Of a DNA stretch of 64,000 nt, positions 14,353 to 23,245 are shown piece by piece. The notes under the pieces are model-generated. The model was not told the origin of the DNA. It worked only from the letters and a program-made list of their open reading frames with translations, and ran no database searches. This DNA comes from an uncultured Bacilli bacterium (GTDB lineage Bacteria; Bacillota_I; Bacilli_A; RF39; UBA660). Both the position numbers and the translations under genes were made by a program. Numbering within the stretch: the stretch's first letter is position 1; each line of letters starts with the position of its first letter. The stretch is taken from positions 25,816-89,815 of the forward strand of contig CATBQD010000006.1 of the NCBI GenBank assembly GCA_949505625.1, read 5' to 3'.

Positions 14353-14426
14353 TGGCAGGGGTAGCAGGAGTTGAACCCACATCAGCGGTTTTGGAGACCG
14401 TTATTCTACCATTGAACTATACCCCT
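14353..14426 (-). tRNA. tRNA-Trp (CCA anticodon)
   Basis: A 74-base cloverleaf with CCA encoded at the 3' end (14355-14353). The acceptor AGGGGTA pairs with TACCCCT, the discriminator is G, the anticodon loop is CTCCAAA (anticodon CCA, codon UGG), and the T arm has GGGTTCAACTCC. The bottom pair of the anticodon stem is an A-C mismatch. A single CCA anticodon fits the standard code. The 3' end faces the AT-rich element, the usual side for integration into tRNA genes. Confidence 0.95.
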
Positions 14427-14444
14427 AAATCAAAAGACAAATAA

Positions 14445-14473
14445 ATTATATCATAAATTATAATAAAGTACAA
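14445..14473 (-). promoter_or_regulatory. Promoter of tRNA-Trp
   Basis: On the minus strand TTGTAC (14473-14468) and TATAAT (14450-14445) are separated by 17 bases, a good vegetative promoter. The -10 lies 18 bases upstream of the tRNA 5' end at 14426. The rest of the 14427-14578 interval is AT-rich with no other feature I can support. Confidence 0.75.
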
Positions 14474-14578
14474 TAATCATTTTAGTATTTTAAACAATCA
14501 TAGGTAATATTTTATTAAAACATCCAAAACAAATGTAGATATTATGTAAAGAAAGCATATAGTAAATTAGGTGATTAT

Positions 14579-15007
14579 ATGGGAGTAATAAAATATACTA
14601 CAAAAGAAAGAGATTTACTAGCTAGACTTATGCGCGCTGAAGCTGTAGGCGAAGGCAATCTAGGAATGCTTATGGTTGGAAACGTAGGAGTAAATAGGGT
14701 TTTAGGGAATTGTCTTACTTTTAAGGATATTACAACAATATCAAAAATGATATATCAAACTCCAGGAGGATTCGAGGGAAAAAATAGTCCTTTATTTTTT
14801 AGTAATCCTACAACTCAAGAAAAAAATCTGGCGGATAGAGTTTTAAGAGGAGAATACTATCATCCAGCAACACATGCACTTTGGTTTTACGCTCCAAGCA
14901 GTGGGGCCGCGTGTAAAGCAACTTGGTGGGATCAAGAAAACTCAGGTAGATATAAAAATCATTGTTTTTACAGACCAGCTGCTGGAACTTGTCCTGAGTT
15001 GTATTAA
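14579..15007 (+). CDS. Spore cortex-lytic hydrolase, CwlJ/SleB family
   Basis: A 142-residue protein that is a single hydrolase domain of the CwlJ/SleB type (PF07486). It has the catalytic Glu motif LMRAEAVGEG, then GMLMVGNVGVNRV, TPGGFEGKNSPLFF, HPATHALWFYAP and NHCFYRPAAG. These enzymes cut the cortex peptidoglycan of spores during germination. There is no signal peptide, as in CwlJ, which is made in the mother cell. AGGTGA lies 5 bases before ATG 14579. It is a single plus-strand gene ended by a shared terminator. Confidence 0.88.
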   Translation: MGVIKYTTKERDLLARLMRAEAVGEGNLGMLMVGNVGVNRVLGNCLTFKDITTISKMIYQTPGGFEGKNSPLFFSNPTTQEKNLADRVLRGEYYHPATHALWFYAPSSGAACKATWWDQENSGRYKNHCFYRPAAGTCPELY

Positions 15008-15040
15008 AAAACCTTTGATAAAAATCAAAAGTTTTTTTTA
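15007..15040. terminator. Convergent terminator between CwlJ and DUF1292 genes
   Basis: AAAACCTTTGAT and ATCAAAAGTTTT pair around a short loop with one mismatch, T tract on the plus strand, and A tract at 15007 that gives T residues on the minus strand. It serves the plus-strand hydrolase and probably the minus-strand gene ending at 15038. Confidence 0.65.
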
Positions 15041-15298
15041 ATGTAAATCTTCTAATTGTTTGCAAAATAAAGGCGCTAATTTATCTAATTCATTTTTATC
15101 ATTTACTTCTACAATATATAAACGATTATCTTCTTTTTCTTCTTTTACAACAGCTACCTGTTCAGTTACATCTTCTCCATCTGCAGAAAGTTGAAGCAAA
15201 TAATCATATGCATTTCCATCGTATTCGGCTTTTGCAACAACAATATACTTTTCATTATCATCTAAGGTCAGAACGGTATGAAGTTCAATATTCATCAT
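15038..15298 (-). CDS. DUF1292-type small acidic protein
   Basis: An 86-residue acidic protein resembling DUF1292 (YrzB-like): IELHTVLTLDDNEKYIVVAKAEYDGNAYDYL and DRLYIVEVNDKNELDKL, with a beta-rich fold. The function of this family is not established. The ATG overlaps the stop of the upstream coiled-coil gene as ATGA, so the two are translated together. Confidence 0.65.
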   Translation of the reverse strand: MMNIELHTVLTLDDNEKYIVVAKAEYDGNAYDYLLQLSADGEDVTEQVAVVKEEKEDNRLYIVEVNDKNELDKLAPLFCKQLEDLH

Positions 15299-17022
15299 TT
15301 TTTTATTCCTCCCTTTTTCTGTTCTTCATTTAATTGACATAGAACCATTATATTTGCATCTGCTGCATTAATCCACCCTTTTTCAATATCTGCATTTAAT
15401 TTATCATCTGTTACAGCAATAAACTTTCCGTCTGCATCTCCTATAGAACATCCTAAAACAATATTATATGTTCCTTCTGACAAATTCATATTTTTAGCAA
15501 CTGTTTCTAAATCAACTCCATACTCTGTCGTAATATAAATCGGAGTTCCAGTATGATCTAAAATTGCACCTCGTGTGACAAATAATTTAGTTCCAATTAA
15601 ACTAACCTCTTTTGCTTCTTTTCTGCCCTTTTCTTCCACTATATCCATAGGGTTAGAGTAAATAACAGCTTTTTCTCTTAATTCAATTTGATCTCCAATC
15701 GTTGGCTTATATTTTACAGGGACTTCTATCATTTTCTCTATTTGTTCTTTTATCTTTCCTGGAATATTTCCGATCGTTCTTAAAGTCGAAAGTAACGAAT
15801 CTTTCGCTTTTCCTAATTTTTCTAACAAGCTTTTTTTAGCAGGCTCAATAGATATAATTTGTCGTCTTCTTTTTCTGTCTCTATTAACTTGCTCGTCCTC
15901 AAATAAAATTTCTGGTGCCTCTGGTACAATTGCGATTCTTCCTCTTTCCTTTGCACGCTCTGCGAAAATTAATTCTAGATCTTCTTTTCCTTTTACTTCA
16001 TCTCTTGTATGTTGTAACTGTTCTTCAATCGAGATTATCAGTTCCTCATTTTTCTCTAGTTCTGCTAAATCGGATAACTGTCTATATATCCTACTGTGAT
16101 CAATTCTTGAAGCTAATGTCTCATATTCTCCGTTTTCAATCACGCCTTCTTGGTATAACTGTTCGACTTTAGAAATACGAGAACTTACTATTCCTTGTAC
16201 TATTTTTGTTCTTTTCTCTAATGACTCATAACTATCAACTGGTGATTGCATCATCTTTCCTAATAAATGAAGAAATGTTTGTTCTGCCACTTTATCTAAC
16301 TCTAGTTCATTTTTTTTAACACGTGCTTCATAAGTTGCTACATAACCCTCAGCATCTTTTGCGCTACGTGCCAATTCTAGATTTTCTAGTAATTGATTTT
16401 GGCGCTTTTTCAAAGCTTTCTCTTTAGCCTTTATGTTTTGAAAATCAAGTTGACTTGCATTTCCTTCTTTTAGAATTCTAGAGTAAACTTCTAGAATTTC
16501 CTCATTTAAAGTTTCAAATGATAGCTGTGCATTTCTTAAATTCGTTTTTTTCACATAAGCTTGTGTTCTCTCTTCATTCAATTCTGCTTCCCTTTGTTCT
16601 GCTGCTTTTATTTTATCAAATTGTTCTTCTACTAATTTAATATCACTTTCATATTCATGGACTTGATTTTCTGATATATCTATCTTTTCACTAATATATG
16701 ACCAAAGATCTGATGCTACTTCTATTTTTTTAACATCAGAAAACATTGCTAGAATTTCTTGAAGCTTTTGATTGACAACTGTATAAATTTGATTTCTTTT
16801 TTCTAATTCTTCTTCTAAAGTTACTGCAAATCTCTTTTCTATTCCTTGAATTTGACTTTCAACTCTGCCATCTAACAGACTAATATATTCTGTGGCTAAT
16901 TCTTTTACTCTAGCTACAACTTTATCAATACGTTCTGCGTCTATTGTTTCTTGCATTCCCAATAAGTCTAACTGGTCAATATAAGAATCTATTTGTTCTT
17001 TTAAGTAATTCTCTCGCTCCAT
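15295..17022 (-). CDS. Long coiled-coil protein of unknown function
   Basis: A protein of about 575 residues, almost all helical coiled coil up to about residue 370 (for example EKEIQDYINQLD-like repeats, KAKEKALKKRQNQLLENLELA), followed by a basic hinge (NRDRKRRRQIISIEPAKKSLLEKL) and a C-terminal globular domain (about 440-575) with GTKLFVTRGAILDHTGTPIY and GTYNIVLGCSIGDADGKFIA. No membrane segment. I recognise no family; the shape suggests a structural or DNA-associated protein. The start is uncertain: ATG 17022 has a rather distant GAGG, while GTG and TTG codons lie 9 and 12 bases further upstream. It is coupled to the DUF1292 gene. Confidence 0.6.
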   Translation of the reverse strand: MERENYLKEQIDSYIDQLDLLGMQETIDAERIDKVVARVKELATEYISLLDGRVESQIQGIEKRFAVTLEEELEKRNQIYTVVNQKLQEILAMFSDVKKIEVASDLWSYISEKIDISENQVHEYESDIKLVEEQFDKIKAAEQREAELNEERTQAYVKKTNLRNAQLSFETLNEEILEVYSRILKEGNASQLDFQNIKAKEKALKKRQNQLLENLELARSAKDAEGYVATYEARVKKNELELDKVAEQTFLHLLGKMMQSPVDSYESLEKRTKIVQGIVSSRISKVEQLYQEGVIENGEYETLASRIDHSRIYRQLSDLAELEKNEELIISIEEQLQHTRDEVKGKEDLELIFAERAKERGRIAIVPEAPEILFEDEQVNRDRKRRRQIISIEPAKKSLLEKLGKAKDSLLSTLRTIGNIPGKIKEQIEKMIEVPVKYKPTIGDQIELREKAVIYSNPMDIVEEKGRKEAKEVSLIGTKLFVTRGAILDHTGTPIYITTEYGVDLETVAKNMNLSEGTYNIVLGCSIGDADGKFIAVTDDKLNADIEKGWINAADANIMVLCQLNEEQKKGGIKK

Positions 17023-17084
17023 GAATTTCACCAATCCTCTATTATTATTTTTATTATAACAAAAAAGTAAAAATAAGTAAATCT

Positions 17085-17112
17085 AAAAAGCAGAGCTTTT
17101 ACTCTGCTTTTT
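17085..17112 (-). terminator. Intrinsic terminator at the end of htrA
   Basis: AAAAAGCAGAG (17085-17095) pairs with CTCTGCTTTTT (17102-17112). It overlaps the last codons of the serine protease gene, whose stop is at 17099, and T residues follow on both strands. Confidence 0.85.
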
Positions 17113-18187
17113 GATTTAATGTCAATGTTGTTTCTTTTTCTTCTCCATTTCTGTTATAAATTACTTTTATTTTATCTCCAATACTATATTTATACAAATT
17201 GTATCTAAAATGCGCTACATCTTCAATTTTATTTTCATTTACTTTTAAAATAACATCTCCTTGTTGTAATCCTGCTTTTTCTGCCACCGAATTAGGTTCT
17301 ACATTTATAATAACTGCTCCATAAGTAATACTTTTATGTAAAGTAATTCTATTTCTATACAAAGCATAACTATTACTTACATCAAGTAAGCTAACTCCAA
17401 CTACTGGTCGTTCTATCTTCTCGCCCTTTTCCAATTTTTCGACAGAAGCCATCACTAATTCAATCGGGATAGCAAAACCCATTCCTTCAATCTCATCTTC
17501 TACCAATTTTAAAGAGTTTACTCCTATTACTTCACCATTAATATTTACAAGAGGTCCACCACTATTTCCTGGATTAATTGCTGCATCTGTTTGTAATACT
17601 GACATCATATAGCTGCCATTTCCACTTGAAGACTCTACAGAGACAGTCCTATCTTTCCCAGATAGAATACCTTTTGTAACTGTTCCTCTATAAGCGTTTC
17701 CTACTGGAGTTCCAACTGTAAATAATGTATCTCCTAACTCCAATTTGCTACTATCCCCTATTTCTGCCACATCCATAACCCCACTAATATCCATTGAAAG
17801 AACCGCTATATCTGCATATTCATCACTTCCTAGAACCTTTGCTTCCACGGATTCCCCTTCCATATTGACTACTTTCACAGAAGTCGCCCCTTCTATTACA
17901 TGATGGTTAGTTATAACGAATCCTTCTTGATTATTTTTCTTATAAACAAATCCGCTTCCACTCCCAGTTTGCCTTCCATTTCTATAAGATTCTATTACTA
18001 CAACTGCATTATAAATTTTATAAACAGCTTCTTTGATTGAATCCGCTTCTGTAATAGAAACTGTTTTTACAGTCTTTTCTACTGCTTCCATTTTTAAAGG
18101 AAAAAGCTGTGTGACTACTAAAGTCCCAGAAATACCTATAAAAAATGACAATATAACTACAACTATATAAACTATTTTTTGTTTCAT
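17099..18187 (-). CDS. HtrA/DegP-type serine protease with PDZ domain
   Basis: A 362-residue membrane-anchored protease. It has an N-terminal signal-anchor helix at about 5-27 (VYIVVVILSFFIGISGTLVV), then a trypsin-like domain with His96 (FVITNHHVIEG), Asp126 (EYADIAVLSMD) and Ser209 (INPGNSGGPLVN), and a C-terminal PDZ domain (about 260-355) with EPNSVAEKAGLQQGDVILKVN. HtrA proteases degrade misfolded exported proteins under cell-surface stress. The active site faces outside. It begins 9 bases after the Abi_2 gene ends and may share its transcript. Full length for the family. Regulation is not visible. Confidence 0.93.
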   Translation of the reverse strand: MKQKIVYIVVVILSFFIGISGTLVVTQLFPLKMEAVEKTVKTVSITEADSIKEAVYKIYNAVVVIESYRNGRQTGSGSGFVYKKNNQEGFVITNHHVIEGATSVKVVNMEGESVEAKVLGSDEYADIAVLSMDISGVMDVAEIGDSSKLELGDTLFTVGTPVGNAYRGTVTKGILSGKDRTVSVESSSGNGSYMMSVLQTDAAINPGNSGGPLVNINGEVIGVNSLKLVEDEIEGMGFAIPIELVMASVEKLEKGEKIERPVVGVSLLDVSNSYALYRNRITLHKSITYGAVIINVEPNSVAEKAGLQQGDVILKVNENKIEDVAHFRYNLYKYSIGDKIKVIYNRNGEEKETTLTLNQKAE

Positions 18188-18196
18188 TTTTCCTCC

Positions 18197-19129
18197 TTAA
18201 TCCATATCAACAATATCTCTCCAATTATCTGGGAAACCTATTCTATTTAAGATTGTATTTAACGGTAATACTTCTATCTTACCATCTAACACATCAATCT
18301 CATAACCTAATTCATAAATCAATTCCCTAAATTCATCTTCTCTAAGCATTTGTTTCATAATAATAATAAGTGCATATAAGTCATTCTTACCAAAATCATA
18401 CTCATCTTTTGTTTGACTAATATCTAACATATCATGATATTTATTATTTGGAATTACCCTTTGTGTTCTATGATCATACAAAATATCCTCATGCGCACAT
18501 AAATTTCTAAAATTAGAAAGAAGAGCCAGATATATCGTTAAAGACTCAATATCTATATGATATATATCTGCTATAATCTCTTGATCTTCTGCTTTTAGTA
18601 TACAATATAATTCAGAAACTATTCCAAATGATAATACTTTGACTAAAATCCACATCGGAATATAACCATAGTTACTAAGATAATGCATGGTGGCAGCGTG
18701 TTGCTTTCCATTTACTCGGATTTGCCTTTTCATTTTATTTAAAACATCATGGACCTGCCTTACTTTTAAATTGTCTTGTGTAAAGTTTTTTGGATCTAAA
18801 TAGTCTTTTTCTTTAAAACCATATTTTTTCGATAATGTATAACTAATAATTGATTTTATATTATTCTCAATTATTAATAAATATTTAAACATAATATTTC
18901 GTATTTTTCTGTCAAATAAAAACATTGCATAAAGTTCATCAAATGTTGTTCCATCAATAAATCTATTTTCTTTGATTGAACGCATAAATAAGTGTCTATA
19001 CCCGCTGATAAAAAAGTAATTTTCACGGAATAAGATTTCTTTTGCCTTATCCAAATCTTCAACTATCAATCCTTTTGACTTTAAGATTTCTATTTGTTCA
19101 TCCAAGGTTTTAAATATCTTGCCACCCAT
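18197..19129 (-). CDS. Abi_2 family abortive-infection-type protein
   Basis: A 310-residue protein of the Abi_2 type (AbiD/AbiF-like, PF07751). It starts GGKIFKTLDEQIEILKSKG, has ENYFFISGYRHLF, then LFDRKIRNIMFKYLLIIENNI, and the HEPN-type RxxxxH motif as RNLCAH (208-213). Such proteins cause abortive infection or phage defence in some hosts; RxxxxH is the RNase active site of HEPN domains, so RNA cleavage is plausible. It is a chromosomal gene near a protease, with no partner antitoxin seen. Confidence in the family is good; defence activity in this strain is inference. Confidence 0.85.
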   Translation of the reverse strand: MGGKIFKTLDEQIEILKSKGLIVEDLDKAKEILFRENYFFISGYRHLFMRSIKENRFIDGTTFDELYAMFLFDRKIRNIMFKYLLIIENNIKSIISYTLSKKYGFKEKDYLDPKNFTQDNLKVRQVHDVLNKMKRQIRVNGKQHAATMHYLSNYGYIPMWILVKVLSFGIVSELYCILKAEDQEIIADIYHIDIESLTIYLALLSNFRNLCAHEDILYDHRTQRVIPNNKYHDMLDISQTKDEYDFGKNDLYALIIIMKQMLREDEFRELIYELGYEIDVLDGKIEVLPLNTILNRIGFPDNWRDIVDMD

Positions 19130-19284
19130 ATTACCACCTAGTATTCATTATACCATACTATTTATGAAATAAATATGTTTTTTTTATGGGATTTTCGTGT
19201 GATTTTTTAAAGCTTTCTCTCCTCATCAATTCCAATATTTTTGTTCTTTTTATGAGTTAAATTTTTATTTTCTATCAGAAAAAA

Positions 19285-19324
19285 AGTAATTATTAAAATA
19301 CTAATATATTTTTTAATAATTACT
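19285..19324 (-). terminator. Intrinsic terminator of the amidase gene
   Basis: A perfect 14-bp stem, AGTAATTATTAAAA (19285-19298) with TTTTAATAATTACT (19311-19324), and a 12-base loop. On the minus strand TTTTTTT follows. It ends the gene at 19340-19999 before the Abi_2 gene. Confidence 0.85.
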
Positions 19325-19339
19325 CACAATATCTTTAAA

Positions 19340-19999
19340 TTAGGAAAAATACTTAATAATTCCATTTAAAATTGAATTGGCCACTTTTTCTTGATACCAA
19401 TCTTGTGTTAATAAATAGCGGTCATTAGGATTACTTAAAAAGCCGACCTCTAAAAGTACGCCAGGACGCTTAACTCGTTTGTGTAAATACATAGAATCAG
19501 TTTTTTTATAATCCCGTTTTGAATCTAAACTTTTTTTAAATTCTTCTTGCATTATTTTGGCAATTTTTTCATTTTCAGAATTTACATCATCATAATAAGC
19601 CTCGGCTCCATGCCAACTACTGGATGTTTCAGCATTCAAATGAATTGATAAATATAAATCACAATTGGAACGATTTATAATATTAGCTCTTCTCGATAAG
19701 TCACTACGCTTCCTATTTACAGCATATGGTACTGATAAGTCATAATCACCATCTCTGGTTAAATATACAGTTACTCCTATATCCTCTAATTTTTGTTTTA
19801 GTTTTTGGGCAATTTTTAAGTTAATTGCTTGCTCTTCTATATTTTTATATAACGCTCCTGGATCTGCGCCTCCGTGTCCAGGATCCAAATAAATTATTTT
19901 ATTGTGCAAAACTTTGGACTTTTCTTCCGCTTTTACGAAGTTAAAACTACATAGACATAGTAATAATAAAATAATCATTCCTAACTTATATTTTACCAT
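19340..19999 (-). CDS. N-acetylmuramoyl-L-alanine amidase, Amidase_3 (CwlD-like)
   Basis: A 219-residue exported enzyme with an N-terminal signal sequence (MVKYKLGMIILLLLCLCSFNFV) and a single Amidase_3 domain: IIYLDPGHGGADPGA (zinc His), EEQAINLKIAQKLKQKLE with a zinc-ligand Glu, VYLTRDGDYD, LYLSIHLNAE (third zinc His) and VLLEVGFLSNPND with the catalytic Glu. It removes stem peptides from peptidoglycan. Size and domain content match CwlD, which makes muramic delta-lactam in the spore cortex; that role fits the presence of a CwlJ/SleB enzyme. A vegetative amidase is the alternative. It stands alone with its own terminator. Confidence 0.88.
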   Translation of the reverse strand: MVKYKLGMIILLLLCLCSFNFVKAEEKSKVLHNKIIYLDPGHGGADPGALYKNIEEQAINLKIAQKLKQKLEDIGVTVYLTRDGDYDLSVPYAVNRKRSDLSRRANIINRSNCDLYLSIHLNAETSSSWHGAEAYYDDVNSENEKIAKIMQEEFKKSLDSKRDYKKTDSMYLHKRVKRPGVLLEVGFLSNPNDRYLLTQDWYQEKVANSILNGIIKYFS

Positions 20000-20064
20000 T
20001 TTATCACCTATAAAAATATATTCATATATATTCCTTTATTATTCTAAAAATTTTTAAGTAATAG

Positions 20065-20104
20065 AAAAGATAGAATTTGAGATAAATCTAAAATTCTATC
20101 TTTT
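20065..20104 (-). terminator. Intrinsic terminator of the 20109-21626 gene
   Basis: AAAAGATAGAATTT (20065-20078) pairs with AAATTCTATCTTTT (20091-20104) in a 14-bp stem with a 12-base loop. T residues follow on the minus strand. It lies just after the stop of the membrane protein gene. Confidence 0.8.
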
Positions 20105-20108
20105 TACT

Positions 20109-21626
20109 TTATTGAATCGTAATATATTCTGCAGTAAATGCTGGTATTGTAAGAGCATTTCCTATTACCGTTGTATATGTTTTTGTTCCTGTTAAAACTC
20201 CCCACATATTTATCATATCATTTTCTAATACTCTTGTGTCTCCATAATATGTTACATATACTGTATCAGAGCAAGAATAACCACTAATATATTTGTATTT
20301 TTCACAAGAAACATTAACCCTTAAAATTTTACTATAAGAAGATGGTATAACTTGCACTACTTTTCCAAAAAAGCGAGCTCTCTTTTGACTATACTGTTCT
20401 GGATATCTTGAAATTTCTTGATAATTATAAGTTTGACATGAGTTTTTATAATCACTTTCTTTTTTCGCTTCGATATTTGTTTTAATTGAAGTTATTGTTT
20501 GATTCCAATTTATCTTATGATTATCATAATATGTATCCTTTATGCCATTTATTTCTTCTTCTAGTTGTTTCAATGCTTCTGCATCCAAACTGCTTGATAT
20601 TTCAGTTAATTTAGTTGTAATAGTTGAAGCATAACCTTCTTTTTTCTCAATAATTTTATTTTCGATTTCTTTTATTTTTGCTTCCCAACTTGGAACTTTT
20701 TCCTTATAATATGCAAGGTTCTTTAGTTCTTCGTAATCTGCTTTAACTTCTGTATATTTTTTTTCATCAACAGAATTTAATAGCTCCTCCATGTCATTCT
20801 CTAATTCTTTGGCTAATAAATCTAATTTTTCATTGAATGTAGAAACTTTTGTTCCATATTCTTCTTTTATTTTTGATTGTTTTTGTTTTTTTATGTTTTC
20901 CAGTTGTTTTTCACTTGAAACTTTTTTGTTTGTCTGTTTATAATTAGAAAATATACTTTCTAATTTTTCTTCGTAGTCTTCTATTTGACCTTTTGTAAAT
21001 GAAGAACTAAATCTAACATACACATTTCCATTTAAATAAGAATATTGCTCATCAGCACATATCTCTTCTGCCAATCTTCCATAAATTTCTTCTTTAAAAT
21101 AATTTTTACACTGTTTTTTCACTTCTTCATAATACCATTTTCTCATTTGAGCATCTTTTGAATTTCTAAAAACTTCAATTGTTCCAGCATAATCTTCATT
21201 TTCATTTAATACAATACGTTTATCATTCCAACTTACCTTTGAAATATATTCATTAGAATCTCCCAATAGATGATTCACATCTGTATCTTTTGTATAAATA
21301 GTATAATTTGTAATTGAAGACGACATCTCTGACTTTAATTTTCTCATTAATTTAGCTGCATCCCAATTCCTATGTGACAATATAAAAATACCAATTACTG
21401 AAATAATCAAAATACTAGCAATAGCAACAATTATAATGACTAATTTTCTTGTTTCTATTTTCTTTTTCAATTTTTTAGGTTGCTTATCATTAGAATTTAC
21501 TTCCTCCGTAATTTTACTTTTACTATTTTTCTCTTCTATATTTTCTGTCTTTTTTACTTTAGCATTTTTCTCTTCTTTTTCCTTAGATGAACTTTTTTTC
21601 TCTTTTTCTTGGACTTCCTTTTCCAC
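20109..21626 (-). CDS. Membrane-anchored coiled-coil protein of unknown function
   Basis: A 505-residue protein. The cytoplasmic N-terminus (about 1-60) is highly charged (KEKEEKNAKVKKTENIEEK). One membrane helix follows at about 65-87 (LVIIIVAIASILIISVIGIFIL). The external part has a globular piece, a Lys/Glu coiled coil (about 230-365) and a C-terminal beta-rich domain with Cys residues (YPEQYSQKRARFFGKVVQV, VSCEKYKYISGYSCSD). GTG 21626 is chosen because AAAGGAG lies 8 bases upstream; a GTG at 21635 would overlap that site. No family recognised; a cell-envelope sensor or structural role is possible. Confidence 0.6.
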   Translation of the reverse strand: MEKEVQEKEKKSSSKEKEEKNAKVKKTENIEEKNSKSKITEEVNSNDKQPKKLKKKIETRKLVIIIVAIASILIISVIGIFILSHRNWDAAKLMRKLKSEMSSSITNYTIYTKDTDVNHLLGDSNEYISKVSWNDKRIVLNENEDYAGTIEVFRNSKDAQMRKWYYEEVKKQCKNYFKEEIYGRLAEEICADEQYSYLNGNVYVRFSSSFTKGQIEDYEEKLESIFSNYKQTNKKVSSEKQLENIKKQKQSKIKEEYGTKVSTFNEKLDLLAKELENDMEELLNSVDEKKYTEVKADYEELKNLAYYKEKVPSWEAKIKEIENKIIEKKEGYASTITTKLTEISSSLDAEALKQLEEEINGIKDTYYDNHKINWNQTITSIKTNIEAKKESDYKNSCQTYNYQEISRYPEQYSQKRARFFGKVVQVIPSSYSKILRVNVSCEKYKYISGYSCSDTVYVTYYGDTRVLENDMINMWGVLTGTKTYTTVIGNALTIPAFTAEYITIQ

Positions 21627-21710
21627 ACTACACACTCCTTTGTTAATTCCATATTATCATATTTATATTAAATTAACAATCGTTTTTTCACAAAAACATC
21701 ACATTGAAAA

Positions 21711-22376
21711 TTACCTTTTGCTATTAAAAAATAAACTCCAAGGAAACCTGTTTGACGGTTCTCCTAAAAATAATAATTTCTCCTTTGTTATTGGATGGTA
21801 AAAAGATAATTTATAAGAATATAGAGCAATTTGTTCTCCTATCTTACTATGTTGATTATATTTCTGATCCCCATAGAGAGGATGATTTCTGCTAGCAAAC
21901 TGAACTCTTATTTGATGACTTCTTCCAGTTTTTAAATCAATTTCTACAAGGCTATATTTCCCCTGCCTATTCAGAACCTTATAATTCAAAATTGCTTCTT
22001 TTCCTTCACTATCAACAAATACCTTATTAAGTTTCTCATCTTTTTTTAAATAATCAACTAAACATCCTTCTTCTTTATCTATAATTCCTTCTACTACTGC
22101 ATAATATCCTTTTTGCATTTGATGTTTTCTTATTTGTTCTGATAATCTTGCAGCTGCTTTGCTCGTTTTGGCAAACACCATAACTCCGCCTACTGGTCTA
22201 TCCAAGCGATGAACTAAACCTAAATAGACATTTCCAGGTTTCTGATATCTTTTTTTAATATCTTCTTTTAATATAGTTAATAAATCTTTATCACGAGTGT
22301 TATCTGATTGCACTAATATGTTAACAGGTTTTTCTACAACCAACAAATGATTATCCTCATAAATAATATTAATCAT
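21711..22376 (-). CDS. RluA-family pseudouridine synthase
   Basis: A 221-residue pseudouridine synthase of the RluA type. It has the catalytic Asp motif GLVHRLDRPVGGVMVFAKT, YYAVVEGII, LVEIDLKTGRSHQIRVQFAS and GDQKYN, with INIIYEDNHLLVVEKPVN at the start. It isomerises uridines in rRNA or tRNA; the exact site cannot be read from sequence. It is compact, with no S4 domain. ATG 22376 is chosen because it overlaps the end of the methyltransferase gene by 8 bases (ATGATTAA), a coupled start; an ATG at 22394 is also possible. The two may act on the same RNA. Confidence 0.85.
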   Translation of the reverse strand: MINIIYEDNHLLVVEKPVNILVQSDNTRDKDLLTILKEDIKKRYQKPGNVYLGLVHRLDRPVGGVMVFAKTSKAAARLSEQIRKHQMQKGYYAVVEGIIDKEEGCLVDYLKKDEKLNKVFVDSEGKEAILNYKVLNRQGKYSLVEIDLKTGRSHQIRVQFASRNHPLYGDQKYNQHSKIGEQIALYSYKLSFYHPITKEKLLFLGEPSNRFPWSLFFNSKR

Positions 22377-23244
22377 TACTTTGCCATCTTCCATATATTC
22401 CACAAGGTAATATCAAATTGTTTTTTTCTACTGGTAATCCTACCTCTCCAGCATCTACTTTACCATTTGGATAAAGAGGTAGCAAAGTTGTTTTCAATAT
22501 ATTTTCTAAAACAATACTTGATATTCCAGTTGTATATGAATTAATCAATAAAAATAAAGGCTGATCACTTAGAATTTTTATACAAGCATTGATTAGTGTA
22601 TAAATACTATCTTCAAATTTCCAAACTTCTCCGTTTGGCCCTCTTCCATAACTAGGTGGGTCCATTACGATTGCATCATATTTATTTCCACGACGATATT
22701 CTCTTTCTACAAATTTTAAACAGTCATCCACAATAAAACGAATAAAGTTGTTTTCCAAACCTGATAATCTCATATTTTCTTTTGCCCATTCTGTCATACC
22801 TCTAGAAGCATCTACATGAACTACATCTGCCCCAGCTTTTGAGCAAGCTATCGTGGCTCCACCTGTATATGCAAATAAATTAAGAACTTTTATTTTACGA
22901 TTACTATTTTTTATCTTATCCATCATAAAATCCCAATTTACTGCTTGCTCTGGAAATAAGCCAGTATGTTTAAAATTTGTAGGACTAATTTTAAAAGTTA
23001 GACCTTTGTAATTGATTGTCCAATATTCTGGAAGAGACTTAAAAAATTTCCATTCTCCCCCACCTTTATTACTTCTAAAATATTGTCCATCTATTTTCTT
23101 CCATATATCAATATCCTTATCAACTGTCCATATAGCTTGAGGATCTGGTCGTCTTAAAATAATCCCATTCCAGTTTTCCAATTTTTCCCCATTTCCTGCA
23201 TCCAAGCATTTAAACTCATTCCAATTATTACTCATTCTAAGCAT
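22369..23244 (-). CDS. Class I SAM-dependent methyltransferase, RlmI-like
   Basis: A 291-residue methyltransferase. The AdoMet-binding segment is VLNLFAYTGGATIACSKAGADVVHVDAS, followed by ENMRLSGLENNFIRFIVDDCLKF and the catalytic-type motif YDAIVMDPPSYGRGPNG, which contains DPPSYG as in the RlmI/RlmK type (PF10672). It lacks an N-terminal PUA domain, so it is a short member. Substrate is probably rRNA, but nothing here fixes the position. It overlaps the RluA gene by 8 bases and the upstream 112-residue gene ends one base before its start, so three genes form an operon. Confidence 0.83.
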   Translation of the reverse strand: MLRMSNNWNEFKCLDAGNGEKLENWNGIILRRPDPQAIWTVDKDIDIWKKIDGQYFRSNKGGGEWKFFKSLPEYWTINYKGLTFKISPTNFKHTGLFPEQAVNWDFMMDKIKNSNRKIKVLNLFAYTGGATIACSKAGADVVHVDASRGMTEWAKENMRLSGLENNFIRFIVDDCLKFVEREYRRGNKYDAIVMDPPSYGRGPNGEVWKFEDSIYTLINACIKILSDQPLFLLINSYTTGISSIVLENILKTTLLPLYPNGKVDAGEVGLPVEKNNLILPCGIYGRWQSND

Positions 23245-23245
23245 A

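Noticed and set aside
14556..14564. CATATAGTA, like a sigma-E/K -10, upstream of the CwlJ/SleB gene
   Set aside because: Transcription would start on top of the ribosome binding site of the gene, and no matching -35 is visible.
15295..17022. Coiled-coil protein as an SMC or condensin-like ATPase
   Set aside because: No Walker A, Walker B or ABC signature is present at either end.
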